Source: ZC4RG35 sp036375695
GTDB taxonomy: Bacteria > Actinomycetota > Acidimicrobiia > Spongiisociales > ZC4RG35
NCBI GenBank assembly: GCA_036375695.1
Contig: DASVBU010000007.1
Location: 62,001-126,000, forward strand
Direction: 5' to 3'
DNA: 64,000 nt
The notes under the pieces were generated by a model. The model was not told where the DNA came from, did not search any database, and was given only the letters and a program-made list of their open reading frames with translations. Below, in pieces: positions 7,091-15,183 of the stretch. A program made the position numbers and the translations under genes. Position 1 is the stretch's first letter, and the number at the start of each line of letters is the position of its first letter.

Positions 7091-9001
7091 CTAGATGTCG
7101 AGGAACCGGATGTCGCCGGCGTTCTCCTGGATGAAGGTCTTGCGGGAGGCGACGTCGTCTCCCATGAGGGTGCTGAACACCTCTTCGGCCCTGGCGGCGT
7201 CCTCCATCTGCACCTGGACGAGGACGCGGGACTCCGGGTCCATGGTGGTCTCCCTGAGCTCGGCGGCGTTCATCTCACCGAGACCCTTGAAGCGGGTGGG
7301 CTTGGCCTTGGGGTGCTCCTCGAGGAACTCCGCCAGGGCCGCGTCGTCCTTCAGGTAATGGACCTGCGATCCCACCTTGACCCGGTAGAGGGGCGGCTGG
7401 GCGATATAGACGAAGCCGGCCTCGATGAGCGGCCGCATGTGCCTGAAGAGCAGCGTGAGGAGCAGGGTGCGGATGTGGGCGCCGTCGACGTCGGCGTCGG
7501 CCAGGATGATCACCTTGTGATACCGGGCCTTGGAGAGGTCGAAGTCGTCCCCGATGCCCGTCCCCATCGCGGTGATGATGTCCTGGACCTCGGTGTTCTG
7601 CAGTGCCTTGGCGAGACGGGCCTTCTCCACGTTGAGGATCTTTCCCCGGATGGGGAGGATCGCCTGGGTCGCGGAGTCCCGGGCCGCCTTGGCGGGGCCG
7701 GCGGCGGACTTGCCCTCGACGATGAACAGCTCGGACTCGCCCGGGTCACGGCTGGAGCAGTCGGCGAGCTTGTCGGGAAGCCCGCCCGACTCCAGGCCGG
7801 ACTTGCGCCGGGTCAGCTCCCGGGCCTTGCGTGCCGCCTCGCGGGCCTTGGCGGCGCTGATGCACTTCTCCACGATGCGCCGCGCCTCGGGTGAGTACTT
7901 CTCCAGCCACTCGGGGAGACGCCGGTTGAGCACCTTCTCCACGAAGGAGCGGATCTCGGTGTTGCCGAGCTTGGTCTTGGTCTGACCCTCGAACTGGGGC
8001 TCCCGGACGCGGACCGACACCACCGCGGTGAGGCCCTCACGCACGTCCTCGCCGGTGAGGTTCTCGTCCTTCTCCTTGAGGAGGTTCTTGGCCCGGGCGA
8101 AGTCGTTGATCGCCTTGGTCACGGCCTTGCGGAACCCTTCCTCGTGGGTCCCGCCCTCGTGGGTGTTGATGTTGTTGGCGAAGGAGAGGACCGACTCGTT
8201 GTAGGTGCTGGTCCACTGCATCGCCACGTCGAGCTCGGCGTCGTCGGCGACCTCGGAGATGTCGATGATGTGGGGGTGCAGCGGCTCCCGCTTGGTGTTG
8301 AGGTGGTTGACGAAGTCGACCAGGCCGCCCTTGTAGTGGAAGACCTCCTCGACCGGCGGGTCCCGACGCTCGTCCCGCAGCGTGATCTCGAGGCCGCGGT
8401 TGAGGAACGCCGTCTCCCGAAGACGGGCGCCAATGATGTCGAAGTCGAACTCGGTCGTCTCCGTGAAGATCTCGGGATCGGGCCAGAACCGGATGGTTGT
8501 CCCGGTCTTCTTCACCGGCCGGCCCTTGGCGGGCTCCTTGGTCTTGGGCTTGCCCCGCTCGAACACCTGGGTCCAGACCGCCCCGTCGCGCCGCACCTCC
8601 GCCTCGAGCCGGGTGGACAGGGCGTTGACCACCGAGACACCCACGCCATGGAGGCCGCCGGACACCGTGTAGGCGCCCTGCTCGAACTTCCCACCGGCGT
8701 GAAGGGTGGTGAGGACGGTGGTCAGGGCGGACTGCCGCGTCTTCTCGTGGCGGCCGACGGGGATGCCGCGCCCGTTGTCCACCACCTCGACGCCGCCGTC
8801 GGCGAGGAGAGTGACCGAGATCCTGTCACAGACCCCCGCCATGGCCTCGTCGACCGAGTTGTCGACGACCTCCCAGACGAGATGATGGAGGCCGCGCGGG
8901 CCGGTCGACCCGATGTACATGCCGGGTCGGCGACGCACGGCCTCGAGACCCTCGAGGACGGTGATGTCGCTCGCCTGATACGAATCGCGGGTGGCGGTCA
9001 A
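7091..9001 (-). CDS. gyrB: DNA gyrase subunit B
   Basis: 636 residues from TTG 9001, chosen because GAGG lies six bases upstream; a GTG at 9049 would add 16 residues not expected in the family. The GHKL ATPase domain shows EVVDNSVDEA, DNGRGIPV and GGLHGVGVSVVNALS; the transducer and TOPRIM domains follow, with metal ligands in FIVEGKSA (Glu429) and ILADADVDGAH. The TOPRIM motif normally reads EGDSAGGSA; here it is EGKSAAGPA, so the E. coli Asp426 equivalent is Lys431 (codon 7709-7711). It forms the A2B2 enzyme with GyrA and precedes it in one transcript. Confidence 0.96.
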   Translation of the reverse strand: MTATRDSYQASDITVLEGLEAVRRRPGMYIGSTGPRGLHHLVWEVVDNSVDEAMAGVCDRISVTLLADGGVEVVDNGRGIPVGRHEKTRQSALTTVLTTLHAGGKFEQGAYTVSGGLHGVGVSVVNALSTRLEAEVRRDGAVWTQVFERGKPKTKEPAKGRPVKKTGTTIRFWPDPEIFTETTEFDFDIIGARLRETAFLNRGLEITLRDERRDPPVEEVFHYKGGLVDFVNHLNTKREPLHPHIIDISEVADDAELDVAMQWTSTYNESVLSFANNINTHEGGTHEEGFRKAVTKAINDFARAKNLLKEKDENLTGEDVREGLTAVVSVRVREPQFEGQTKTKLGNTEIRSFVEKVLNRRLPEWLEKYSPEARRIVEKCISAAKAREAARKARELTRRKSGLESGGLPDKLADCSSRDPGESELFIVEGKSAAGPAKAARDSATQAILPIRGKILNVEKARLAKALQNTEVQDIITAMGTGIGDDFDLSKARYHKVIILADADVDGAHIRTLLLTLLFRHMRPLIEAGFVYIAQPPLYRVKVGSQVHYLKDDAALAEFLEEHPKAKPTRFKGLGEMNAAELRETTMDPESRVLVQVQMEDAARAEEVFSTLMGDDVASRKTFIQENAGDIRFLDI

Positions 9002-9088
9002 GCGCTTCCTCTGTCGCTCGGGATCGAGGCTGCGATGGGCCCCGAGCACGACGGAACCCGCTCTGAAGCGGTGACTTTCACGAATGTC

Positions 9089-9094
9089 ATTTTA
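9089..9094 (-). promoter_or_regulatory. Probable -10 box of the gyrB promoter
   Basis: On the minus strand the hexamer TAAAAT lies about 88 bases upstream of the TTG start of gyrB, in a locally AT-richer stretch (about 9070-9125). No strong TTGACA is seen 16-18 bases upstream, so this is a supposed promoter from the -10 alone. Confidence 0.4.
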
Positions 9095-9140
9095 CCTGTC
9101 CAGGCTCCCCAAAACGAACTCAAAAGCCCCTCCGCGCGCC

Positions 9141-9437
9141 TCAACGGCGCGGTGGGACCACATCGACGTCGGTGATGACGCCCTCCCCGAAACGCTCACC
9201 GAGGGTGGTGAGCAGCTTGGTGATCCCGTAGCGGAGAAAGGCCACCTGAGACGGCGAGCTGGCCTCGACGACGAGGGTGTGACCCCGCACCACGACCGGC
9301 TTCGATTTCCCCGTCCACGGCGGGCCGGCGAGCTCCGCCCACTCCTCCATGACCGCTGACATGACCTTGGGATCGGGCAGGCCCAGCTTCCCGAACACCT
9401 TCTCCAGGCCCTCCGCGAGGGGCTCGAGCTCGCTCAC
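9141..9437 (-). CDS. dciA: DciA-type helicase-loading protein (DUF721)
   Basis: 98 residues from GTG 9437, whose GTGA overlaps the recF stop. It has the DUF721 pattern: an N-terminal helix (LAEGLEKVFGKLGL), the aromatic signature EEWAELAGPPW, a VVVRGHTLVVEASSPSQVAFLRY strand-helix block and a short C-terminal strand. DciA is the ancestral bacterial factor that helps load DnaB at the origin when no DnaC or DnaI is present, which fits the dnaA-dnaN-recF context. The longer ORF start at 9464 lies within recF and lacks homology-like sequence. Confidence 0.88.
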   Translation of the reverse strand: MSELEPLAEGLEKVFGKLGLPDPKVMSAVMEEWAELAGPPWTGKSKPVVVRGHTLVVEASSPSQVAFLRYGITKLLTTLGERFGEGVITDVDVVPPRR

Positions 9438-10525
9438 TCCACACGCCCCTCCCCGACCTTCCACACCCGCCCGCGCACTGGCACGTCTTCGGGTCGGGCC
9501 GACGTGATCAGTGTCTGCGTGTCCTCCGGGAGGGACCGCGCCAGCTCCACCGCGCGGTCCGGGTCGAGCTCCGAGAACACGTCGTCGAGGAGGAGCACGG
9601 GCATCTCCGAGATGATGTCGGCGACGGCGTGATGCGAGGCCAGCTTCACGGCGAGGGCGATGGTGCGCTGCTCGCCCTGGCTGGCCCTGGTCCGGGCATC
9701 GGCGCCGTCGAGGGAGAACCCCGGCTCGTCGCGGTGGGGGCCGACGGTGGTCACCCTTCTTTCGTAATCCTCCCGGTGGGCGCGCTCAAGGGCCTCGGCG
9801 AGCTTCTCGGCGTAGTCCCCGGCCGACAACGTCTCGAACGGGCCATCCGTCCACGAGGGACGGTAGGTGACACCGGCATCCCCGCCCCCGGCGACCGAGC
9901 GATAGGACTCGGCGAGCAGCGGCCCGAGCAGGTCGATCGCCCGGGCGCGCCGGGCCAGGACCTTGCCGCCGGCCTGGGCGAGGCGGGAATCCCAGACCCC
10001 GAGGGTGACCGGATCGGGGTCACCGGTGCGGAGAAAGGCATTGCGATGTCGCAGCGCCCTCTCGTACTCGCGCTGATCGAGATGCGACGCCGGCCAGAGC
10101 TGCACCGCGAGATCGTCGAGCAGGTCCCGCCGCTCCGCCGGGCCCCGTTTCACCAGGTCGAGGTCCTCGGGAAGGAACGACACCACCCGGATGGCCCCGA
10201 GGAGGTCGGTGGTGCGGGCGAGTCGCGTCTTGTCGATCTGCACCCGGCGCGAACCGGCGACGGGAATCTCCATCTCCACCGTCCGCGACCTATCGCCGGA
10301 GACGACACCGGCCCGGATCACGGCCGCGTCGGCGCCTTCCGCCACCAGGTCCAGGTCCGGCGCCCCGCGGAAGGAGCGAAGGGTGGACAGATAGGACACC
10401 GCCTCGAGGAGATTGGTCTTCCCTGCCCCGTTTCCCCCGATGAGGAGGTTCACGCCGGGGTCGGGCTGCCACTCGAGAGTCGGATACGACCGGTAGTCGA
10501 GGAGCGAGAGCCAGTCGACCTTCAC
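9434..10525 (-). CDS. recF: DNA replication and repair protein RecF
   Basis: 363 residues from GTG 10525, overlapping the dnaN stop by four bases. It is an SMC-like ABC ATPase that helps load RecA at single-strand gaps. Walker A is GGNGAGKTN (about residues 30-38), the signature region is ASQGEQRTIALAVKLA, and Walker B with the following loop is MPVLLLDDVFSELDPDR. Length is typical. It lies in the classic dnaA-dnaN-recF-gyrB order and its stop overlaps the dciA start, so the two are probably translationally coupled. Confidence 0.97.
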   Translation of the reverse strand: MKVDWLSLLDYRSYPTLEWQPDPGVNLLIGGNGAGKTNLLEAVSYLSTLRSFRGAPDLDLVAEGADAAVIRAGVVSGDRSRTVEMEIPVAGSRRVQIDKTRLARTTDLLGAIRVVSFLPEDLDLVKRGPAERRDLLDDLAVQLWPASHLDQREYERALRHRNAFLRTGDPDPVTLGVWDSRLAQAGGKVLARRARAIDLLGPLLAESYRSVAGGGDAGVTYRPSWTDGPFETLSAGDYAEKLAEALERAHREDYERRVTTVGPHRDEPGFSLDGADARTRASQGEQRTIALAVKLASHHAVADIISEMPVLLLDDVFSELDPDRAVELARSLPEDTQTLITSARPEDVPVRGRVWKVGEGRVE

Positions 10526-11604
10526 ACCCGTACGGGCATGAGGAGATACAGGAACTCGGAGTCGTCCCCGTTGTCGATGATGCTCGCCTTGTAACCGTCG
10601 ACGACCCGGATACGAACCTTGTCACCGGTGAGCACCGACACCCCGTCCTGGAGATAACGGGGGTTGAAGGCGATCGAAACCTCCTCCTCGGCGCCGTCGA
10701 ACTGCCCACTGAGATGCTCGGTCTCCCCACCGACGTCCTGTCGGCTCACTGCCACCTCGACCCCGCCCTCGGTCATGTTGAGACGCACCGGGATGTGATC
10801 CTCCGCGACGAGGGTGACCCGCCCGAGCGCATCGAGCAGCGCCTCGCGGTCCACGATCACCTGGTTCGGGTAGTTGTCCGGGAGCACCGACTCGTACTTG
10901 GGGAAGTTCCCGTCGATGAGACGCAGACGCATCCGGCCCCGGTCGGAGGAGAACACCGCCTCCCGATCACGCATCTGCGCCTTGATCGTCGACGCGCCGA
11001 TGGAGCGCGGCAGCTCCCTCAGGCCACGGGCCGGCACGAGGCCGCTGCCATCCAGCCTGACCCCGGCCAGCTCCCGCTTCGCCAGACGGTAGGAGTCCGT
11101 GGCGACCATCCGCAGCCCCGACTCGGACGTGTCGAAATACACACCTGTGAGGATCGGCCGGGCACTGTCCACCGACGCCGCCACGGTCACCTGGTTGATC
11201 GCCTCGGTGAAGACCTCTCCGTCGATCTCCACGCCCTCGTCCGTGGTCTCCGGCTGGAGCGGGAACTCCTCCACACTCAGTGGCCGCAGGCTGAAACGAG
11301 GGCCGTTGCCCTGGATCTCCACCTCGGTCGAGGTGGCGCCGAGCGTGACCATCCCGGCCGGCATCTTCCGAACGGCTTCGGAGAGCAACCGTCCCGGCAC
11401 CACGGTCTGCCCCTCTTCCAGCACCTCGACCTCGGACTCGGTTTGGATCGTGATCTCCTCGTCGCTTCCCGTCACCCGGAGTCTGGAGCCCGATACCTCG
11501 CACAGGAGACCCTGAAGGACTGGTCGAGCAGTTCGTGTCGCAACCGCACGGTTGGCTCGGGCGAGGACGTCAGCGAGATCGTCTCGCTGGGCTCGGATTC
11601 TCAC
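10522..11604 (-). CDS. dnaN: DNA polymerase III sliding clamp (beta subunit)
   Basis: 360 residues from GTG 11604, with GAAGGGA eight bases upstream. Three repeated clamp domains are apparent, ending in the conserved EFLYLLMPVRV C-terminus that forms part of the peptide-binding pocket. It encircles DNA and tethers polymerase III and other clamp clients. It is separated from dnaA by 174 bases and overlaps recF by four. Confidence 0.98.
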   Translation of the reverse strand: MRIRAQRDDLADVLARANRAVATRTARPVLQGLLCEVSGSRLRVTGSDEEITIQTESEVEVLEEGQTVVPGRLLSEAVRKMPAGMVTLGATSTEVEIQGNGPRFSLRPLSVEEFPLQPETTDEGVEIDGEVFTEAINQVTVAASVDSARPILTGVYFDTSESGLRMVATDSYRLAKRELAGVRLDGSGLVPARGLRELPRSIGASTIKAQMRDREAVFSSDRGRMRLRLIDGNFPKYESVLPDNYPNQVIVDREALLDALGRVTLVAEDHIPVRLNMTEGGVEVAVSRQDVGGETEHLSGQFDGAEEEVSIAFNPRYLQDGVSVLTGDKVRIRVVDGYKASIIDNGDDSEFLYLLMPVRV

Positions 11605-11778
11605 AGGTGTCGTTCCCTTCTTTCTCTGCTGAACCTATTCATCGAAGATTATTAGTGGTGGTAGGGGCTGGGGAAATGTGGACTGGTGGCGTCGGAGCCT
11701 GGTTCTTCAAGGGGTTTTCGCTGTGCAGACCCTTGTTCACAAGAAGTGCTCCCTGTGACCCGCCCCTTGGACAACTCC
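11605..11778 (-). promoter_or_regulatory. dnaA-dnaN spacer with possible dnaN promoter and one DnaA-box-like site
   Basis: On the minus strand TAATAAT (11648-11654) is a good -10 candidate for dnaN. A DnaA-box-like TTGTTCACA lies at 11733-11741. With only 174 bases, this spacer is shorter than the dnaA-dnaN origin regions of Streptomyces or Mycobacterium, and only one box-like site is visible. Confidence 0.45.
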
Positions 11779-13155
11779 TCATCCTGTGGAAAGCGCACCA
11801 CCTTTCCGCAGGTCCTGTGTGAGTTGATTGACACGGTCGAAGACCGCCCGATCCGACCGGAGGATGCGCTTCACCTTCTCCACGGAGTGGAGGACGGTGG
11901 TGTGGTCGCGGTTGAACTTCTCCCCGATCTTGGGAAGTGACAGGTCGGTGAGCTCCCGGCACAGGTACATGGCGATCTGACGTGCCAGGACGAGGGGCTG
12001 CCGTCGGCTCGAGGAGAGGAGGTCCTCGGTCACGAAGCCGTACGCCTGCGCGGTCGTGCGGATGATCGTGTCCGCGTTCAGCGGCGTCGGCTCGTCGCTG
12101 GGCATCATGTCTTGGAGGACTCGCGTCGCCGTCTCCAGGTCGATGTCCCGGCGGTTGAGCGCCGACCACGCCGTGACCCGGGTGAGGGCCCCTTCCAGCT
12201 CGCGGATGTTGTCGGAGACCAGGGTGGCGATGTACTCCAGGACGTCCTGCGGCACGGGCCGCGGTGCGAACTCGGCGTTGCGCTTGAGGATGGCGATACG
12301 GGTCTCGACGTCCGGGGGCTGGATGTCGGTGAGCAGCCCCCACTCGAACCGGCTCCGGAGCCGGTCCTCGAGCGAGGACAGGTTCCGGGGGTGGCGGTCG
12401 GAGCTGATCACCATCTGCTTGCCCGCCATGTAGAGCGAGTTGAACGTGTGGAAGAACTCTTCGAGGGTCTCTTCCTTGCCCTCGAAGAACTGGACGTCGT
12501 CGAGGAGCAGGATGTCGACACCCCGGTAGCGATGCTTGAAGTCGTCGGGCCGCTTGCGGCGGATGCTGTCGATGAAGTCGTTGAGGAACTGCTCCGATGT
12601 GACGTACCGGACGACCAGGTTGGGATACATCTCCAGCGCCTGGTGGCCGACCGCGTTGAGGAGGTGGGTCTTGCCCAGACCCGCCCCGCCGTAGATGAAG
12701 AGGGGGTTGTAGTGGGCGCCGGGTTGCTCGGCCACGGCCATGGCGGCCGCCCATGCGAATCGATTGGACTGGCCGACGACGAAGCTCTCGAACTTGTAAC
12801 GGGGGATGAGGCTGGTCTCCTTGGAGACCACGTCGCCCGGTGTCGGGGCCGGCTCGGGTACCGGTGCGGGCTCGCCCAGGGTGTCGGCGATCTCGACCGG
12901 CGTCGCCACCCGGAAGTCGGGGCCCGTGTCGGTGTGGAAGGCAGTGCGGTAGGCCGTGGCGAGCAGGTCGCCGTGCTTGTCCTTCACCCAGCGGAGATGG
13001 AACTCGCTCGGGGCGACCAGGACCAGTTGGTCCCCCTCGAAGTCCGGCTCGAGACGGGAGAGCCAGGTCTCCCAATTGCTCTTGGAGACCCCACTGCGCA
13101 GCATCTCACGGAAAGCGATCCAACTGTCTGTGGTCTGCGCCGTCTGTTGCGTCAC
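11779..13155 (-). CDS. dnaA: Chromosomal replication initiator DnaA
   Basis: 458 residues from GTG 13155, which has a strong GGAGGAGAGGC site; the ORF extends to 13200 but without one. Domain I (about 1-80) is followed by a short Pro/Glu-rich linker, the AAA+ ATPase domain with Walker A GGAGLGKTHLLNA and Walker B ILLLDDVQFF, and domain IV with the DNA-binding signature DHTTVLHSVEKV. It binds DnaA boxes, melts the origin and recruits DnaB, here probably with DciA. Box-like sites lie in its own promoter region, which suggests autoregulation. Confidence 0.98.
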   Translation of the reverse strand: MTQQTAQTTDSWIAFREMLRSGVSKSNWETWLSRLEPDFEGDQLVLVAPSEFHLRWVKDKHGDLLATAYRTAFHTDTGPDFRVATPVEIADTLGEPAPVPEPAPTPGDVVSKETSLIPRYKFESFVVGQSNRFAWAAAMAVAEQPGAHYNPLFIYGGAGLGKTHLLNAVGHQALEMYPNLVVRYVTSEQFLNDFIDSIRRKRPDDFKHRYRGVDILLLDDVQFFEGKEETLEEFFHTFNSLYMAGKQMVISSDRHPRNLSSLEDRLRSRFEWGLLTDIQPPDVETRIAILKRNAEFAPRPVPQDVLEYIATLVSDNIRELEGALTRVTAWSALNRRDIDLETATRVLQDMMPSDEPTPLNADTIIRTTAQAYGFVTEDLLSSSRRQPLVLARQIAMYLCRELTDLSLPKIGEKFNRDHTTVLHSVEKVKRILRSDRAVFDRVNQLTQDLRKGGALSTG

Positions 13156-13180
13156 GCCTCTCCTCCTCACCCTGATGTAG

Positions 13181-13212
13181 TTGTCCACAGAAAGTTCCAC
13201 ACCTGTGGAAAC
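13181..13212. promoter_or_regulatory. Paired DnaA-box-like sites in the dnaA promoter
   Basis: TTGTCCACA (13181-13189, plus) and GTTTCCACA (13204-13212, minus) flank a short palindrome GTTCCACACCTGTGGAAC. They lie 26-57 bases upstream of the dnaA start, where DnaA binding would repress its own promoter. Confidence 0.6.
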
Positions 13213-13481
13213 ACATGGGACACCCCATCGGGGATCCTTCAGTTTCGGGGTTCGGGCTGTCGCCGCTCCGCGCGGCAGGGAAGTGGCGGCCTCACCCCCA
13301 TCGTCTGGGTCGGGCGAGTATTGGAGGCCCCGAGACGGTCGTCAAGAACGCGAGAATCGATGTTGTGGAATATGTGGGGCCGCTCTGTCCACAGGCGAAA
13401 TCCCAGGTAGGGAGGGCTTTTTCCAGATCATGCCGTAGGCATTGGAAGTGCCTTGTGACACCGGATCACGCTCCGCGACTT

Positions 13482-13506
13482 TTCGCGGTCTCCGTGTTTT
13501 TTCGCG
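13482..13506. promoter_or_regulatory. TTCGCG motif pair in the origin region
   Basis: Two T-rich TTCGCG motifs start at 13482 and 13501 (19 bases apart), each preceded by a T-run. The same motif, also with T-runs, forms a four-copy array in front of dnaB at 37709-37766. The factor that would bind is unknown. Confidence 0.4.
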
Positions 13507-13580
13507 AGATCGGCCGTCCCGGGTGGCGGATCCAGGTCGACCGATTCGGGCAAGCCGATTGTCACCGACCTCGGGACGCT

Positions 13581-13610
13581 TTGACATAGATTTTCCCGCA
13601 CCCGTAACCT
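13581..13610 (+). promoter_or_regulatory. Probable rpmH promoter
   Basis: A perfect -35 hexamer TTGACA (13581-13586) is followed 18 bases later by TAACCT (13605-13610), giving a transcript start roughly 30 bases before the rpmH ATG. Confidence 0.6.
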
Positions 13611-13647
13611 GCAGTGTTCCCGTTCCAGGACTTCGCTCTTTCCCATC

Positions 13648-13782
13648 ATGAAGCGCACCTATCAACCGAAAGTGCGGCGTCGCAAGCGACGTCACGGCTT
13701 CCGTCATCGCATGCGCACGCGCGCGGGCCGCGCCATCCTGAAGGCTCGGCGTGACAAGGGCCGGAAGCGTCTCGCGGCCTGA
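13648..13782 (+). CDS. rpmH: 50S ribosomal protein bL34
   Basis: 44 residues, MKRTYQPKVRRRKRRHGFRH then RMRTRAGRAILKARRDKG, the very basic and almost invariant bL34 sequence. It binds 23S rRNA in the large subunit. It is the first gene of the plus-strand run leading away from the origin, and the rnpA start lies inside its 3' end. It is a short gene easily missed by ORF cut-offs. Confidence 0.97.
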   Translation: MKRTYQPKVRRRKRRHGFRHRMRTRAGRAILKARRDKGRKRLAA

Positions 13783-14086
13783 GTCCCTTCGCACCCCAAA
13801 GGACTTTCGTAGAGTTCTGGGCGCAGGGACGAGACGACGCAGTGGCGGGATCGTGGTGGTCAGGGCACCAGGCCGACCCGGACCGCCCCGCGTCGGGCTG
13901 GTCGTGCCCCGTTCCGTCGGGAGGGCCGTGGTCCGCAACCGCATCAAGCGGCGTCTCAGGCACGCAGCTGCGATGACGGCCCTCGAACCAGGAGTCGACT
14001 ACGTGATCATCGCCAATCGCAAAGCAGAGAAGGCCCCGTTCCCCGAGCTCCTCGGCTGGCTGGAGCGGGCCCTGGAGGAGCGATGA
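13751..14086 (+). CDS. rnpA: Ribonuclease P protein component
   Basis: 111 residues from GTG 13751, within rpmH and in another frame, so the two genes overlap by 32 bases; no later ATG, GTG or TTG precedes the conserved LRTPKDFRRVLGAG segment. The RNR motif is clear: SVGRAVVRNRIKRRLRHA. The protein helps RNase P RNA remove tRNA 5' leaders. Its stop overlaps the yidD start (ATGA). Overlapping rpmH/rnpA arrangements are known in Thermus. Confidence 0.92.
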   Translation: MTRAGSVSRPESLRTPKDFRRVLGAGTRRRSGGIVVVRAPGRPGPPRVGLVVPRSVGRAVVRNRIKRRLRHAAAMTALEPGVDYVIIANRKAEKAPFPELLGWLERALEER

Positions 14087-14334
14087 TCGGATTCGTCACC
14101 TCGATCCCCCGGCGCATCCTCGGCGGATCGATCAGGATTTACCAGAAACTGGTAAGCCCCAATCTGGGCCCGAACTGCCGGTTCCAGCCCACCTGCTCGC
14201 AGTACGCCCTCGAGGCCGTGCAACGCCACGGCGCCCTGCGAGGGTCGTGGCTGGCCGCCAAGCGGATCGGGAGATGCCATCCGCTTCACCCGGGGGGTTA
14301 TGACCCCGTCCCCGAACATTGGAGTAGAACCTGA
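14083..14334 (+). CDS. yidD: Membrane protein insertion efficiency factor YidD
   Basis: 83 residues with the conserved pattern IRIYQKLVSPNLGPNCRFQP then TCSQYALEAVQRHGALRGSW and RCHPLHPGGYDPVP. YidD is a small membrane-associated protein assisting YidC. Its ATG overlaps the rnpA stop and its last base is the first base of yidC's ATG. Confidence 0.96.
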   Translation: MIGFVTSIPRRILGGSIRIYQKLVSPNLGPNCRFQPTCSQYALEAVQRHGALRGSWLAAKRIGRCHPLHPGGYDPVPEHWSRT

Positions 14335-15182
14335 TGGGCCAGATCTTCGACGCCCTGAAACAGATCCTCGGGACCGTCCTGGTCTTCTTCCACGACGTCT
14401 TCGCCCCCTTGGGGTTGGGTGGGGCGGCGGGGATGGCGATCATCTGTCTCACCATCCTCATCAACCTCATCGTCTTCCCCCTCACCCTGAAGCAGACACG
14501 GGCGACCCGTGCGTTCCAGGAGATCCAACCCAAGGTGCGCAAGCTCCAGGCCGAGTTCAAGGACGACCCCCAGGAGTTGCAACGGCGTCTGATGGAGGTG
14601 CAACGCGAGGCCGGCGCCACCCCCGGTGGCTGTCTCCTCCCCTTGCTCATCCAGATGCCGATCTGGTTCGCCCTCTTCCAATTGCTGCGCACACCCCTGG
14701 CCTACATCGACAACAACTCGGGATTCGCCGCGGCCATGCAGAGCGAGACCGCCACCTTCCTCGGGATGCATCTCACCCAGTCGCCGTCCGATGCCTGGGC
14801 CGGCGGGGTCATGGTCGCCCTCCCCTATCTCCTGATCATCGCCTTCATGGTGGCCACCCAGTACGTGCAGCAATGGCACGCCACCTATGGTCAGGTGCGA
14901 CCCGATCAGCAGGGTGCCGCCGCCCAACAGGCGATGACCAAGATCCTCCCCCTCTTCATCGGTTTCATCTCTTGGAACTTTCCGGCCGGTCTCGTCATCT
15001 ACTGGAGCACCGCCAACCTCTTCCGTCTCGGGCAACAGGCACTGATCTTCAAGATCGACGGTCGCCCCTCGGTGCCCAAGACAGAGGAAGAGCAGGAGAA
15101 GGCTCCCCCGAACAAGACCACCGGCGAGGCCAAGAAGCAGCAGGGATCTGCCGACCGTCGTCGGCGCAGAAGGAGGAGATGA
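14334..15182 (+). CDS. yidC: Membrane protein insertase YidC (Oxa1 family)
   Basis: 282 residues. Hydrophobic segments at about residues 15-55, 95-120, 155-180 and 205-235 give the Oxa1 core, with the cytoplasmic loop TLKQTRATRAFQEIQPKVRK and a C1 region rich in charged residues. The C-terminal tail is strongly basic (DRRRRRRRR), as in insertases that bind ribosomes. It inserts and folds membrane proteins alone or with SecYEG. The next gene begins two bases after its stop. Confidence 0.96.
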   Translation: MGQIFDALKQILGTVLVFFHDVFAPLGLGGAAGMAIICLTILINLIVFPLTLKQTRATRAFQEIQPKVRKLQAEFKDDPQELQRRLMEVQREAGATPGGCLLPLLIQMPIWFALFQLLRTPLAYIDNNSGFAAAMQSETATFLGMHLTQSPSDAWAGGVMVALPYLLIIAFMVATQYVQQWHATYGQVRPDQQGAAAQQAMTKILPLFIGFISWNFPAGLVIYWSTANLFRLGQQALIFKIDGRPSVPKTEEEQEKAPPNKTTGEAKKQQGSADRRRRRRRR

Positions 15183-15183
15183 C

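Larger units (their letters stand above)
13156..13647. other. Probable replication origin (oriC) between dnaA and rpmH
   Basis: This 492-base gene-free region separates divergent dnaA and rpmH. Sites close to the DnaA box TTATCCACA are TTGTCCACA (13181-13189), GTTTCCACA on minus (13204-13212), TATTCCACA on minus (13364-13372) and CTGTCCACA (13385-13393), with further half-matches around 13194-13202. Transcription diverges from here on both sides, and dnaA, dnaN, gyrase and parABS flank it. No long AT-rich unwinding element stands out; the T-runs at 13479-13502 and 13589-13594 are the best candidates. The origin call is an inference from boxes and context. Confidence 0.6.

Noticed and set aside
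5033..7894. Very long plus-strand ORF of 953 codons
   Set aside because: It runs opposite gyrA and gyrB, whose reading frames are certain; the composition (Gly, Asp, Val, Leu, His) is what an antisense frame of GC-rich coding DNA gives.
11639..13075. Arg/Pro-rich minus-strand ORF
   Set aside because: It is a shifted frame of dnaA, with a composition biased by codon periodicity.
12112..13410. Plus-strand ORF across dnaA and into the origin spacer
   Set aside because: It is antisense to dnaA, and the part in the spacer has no coding character.
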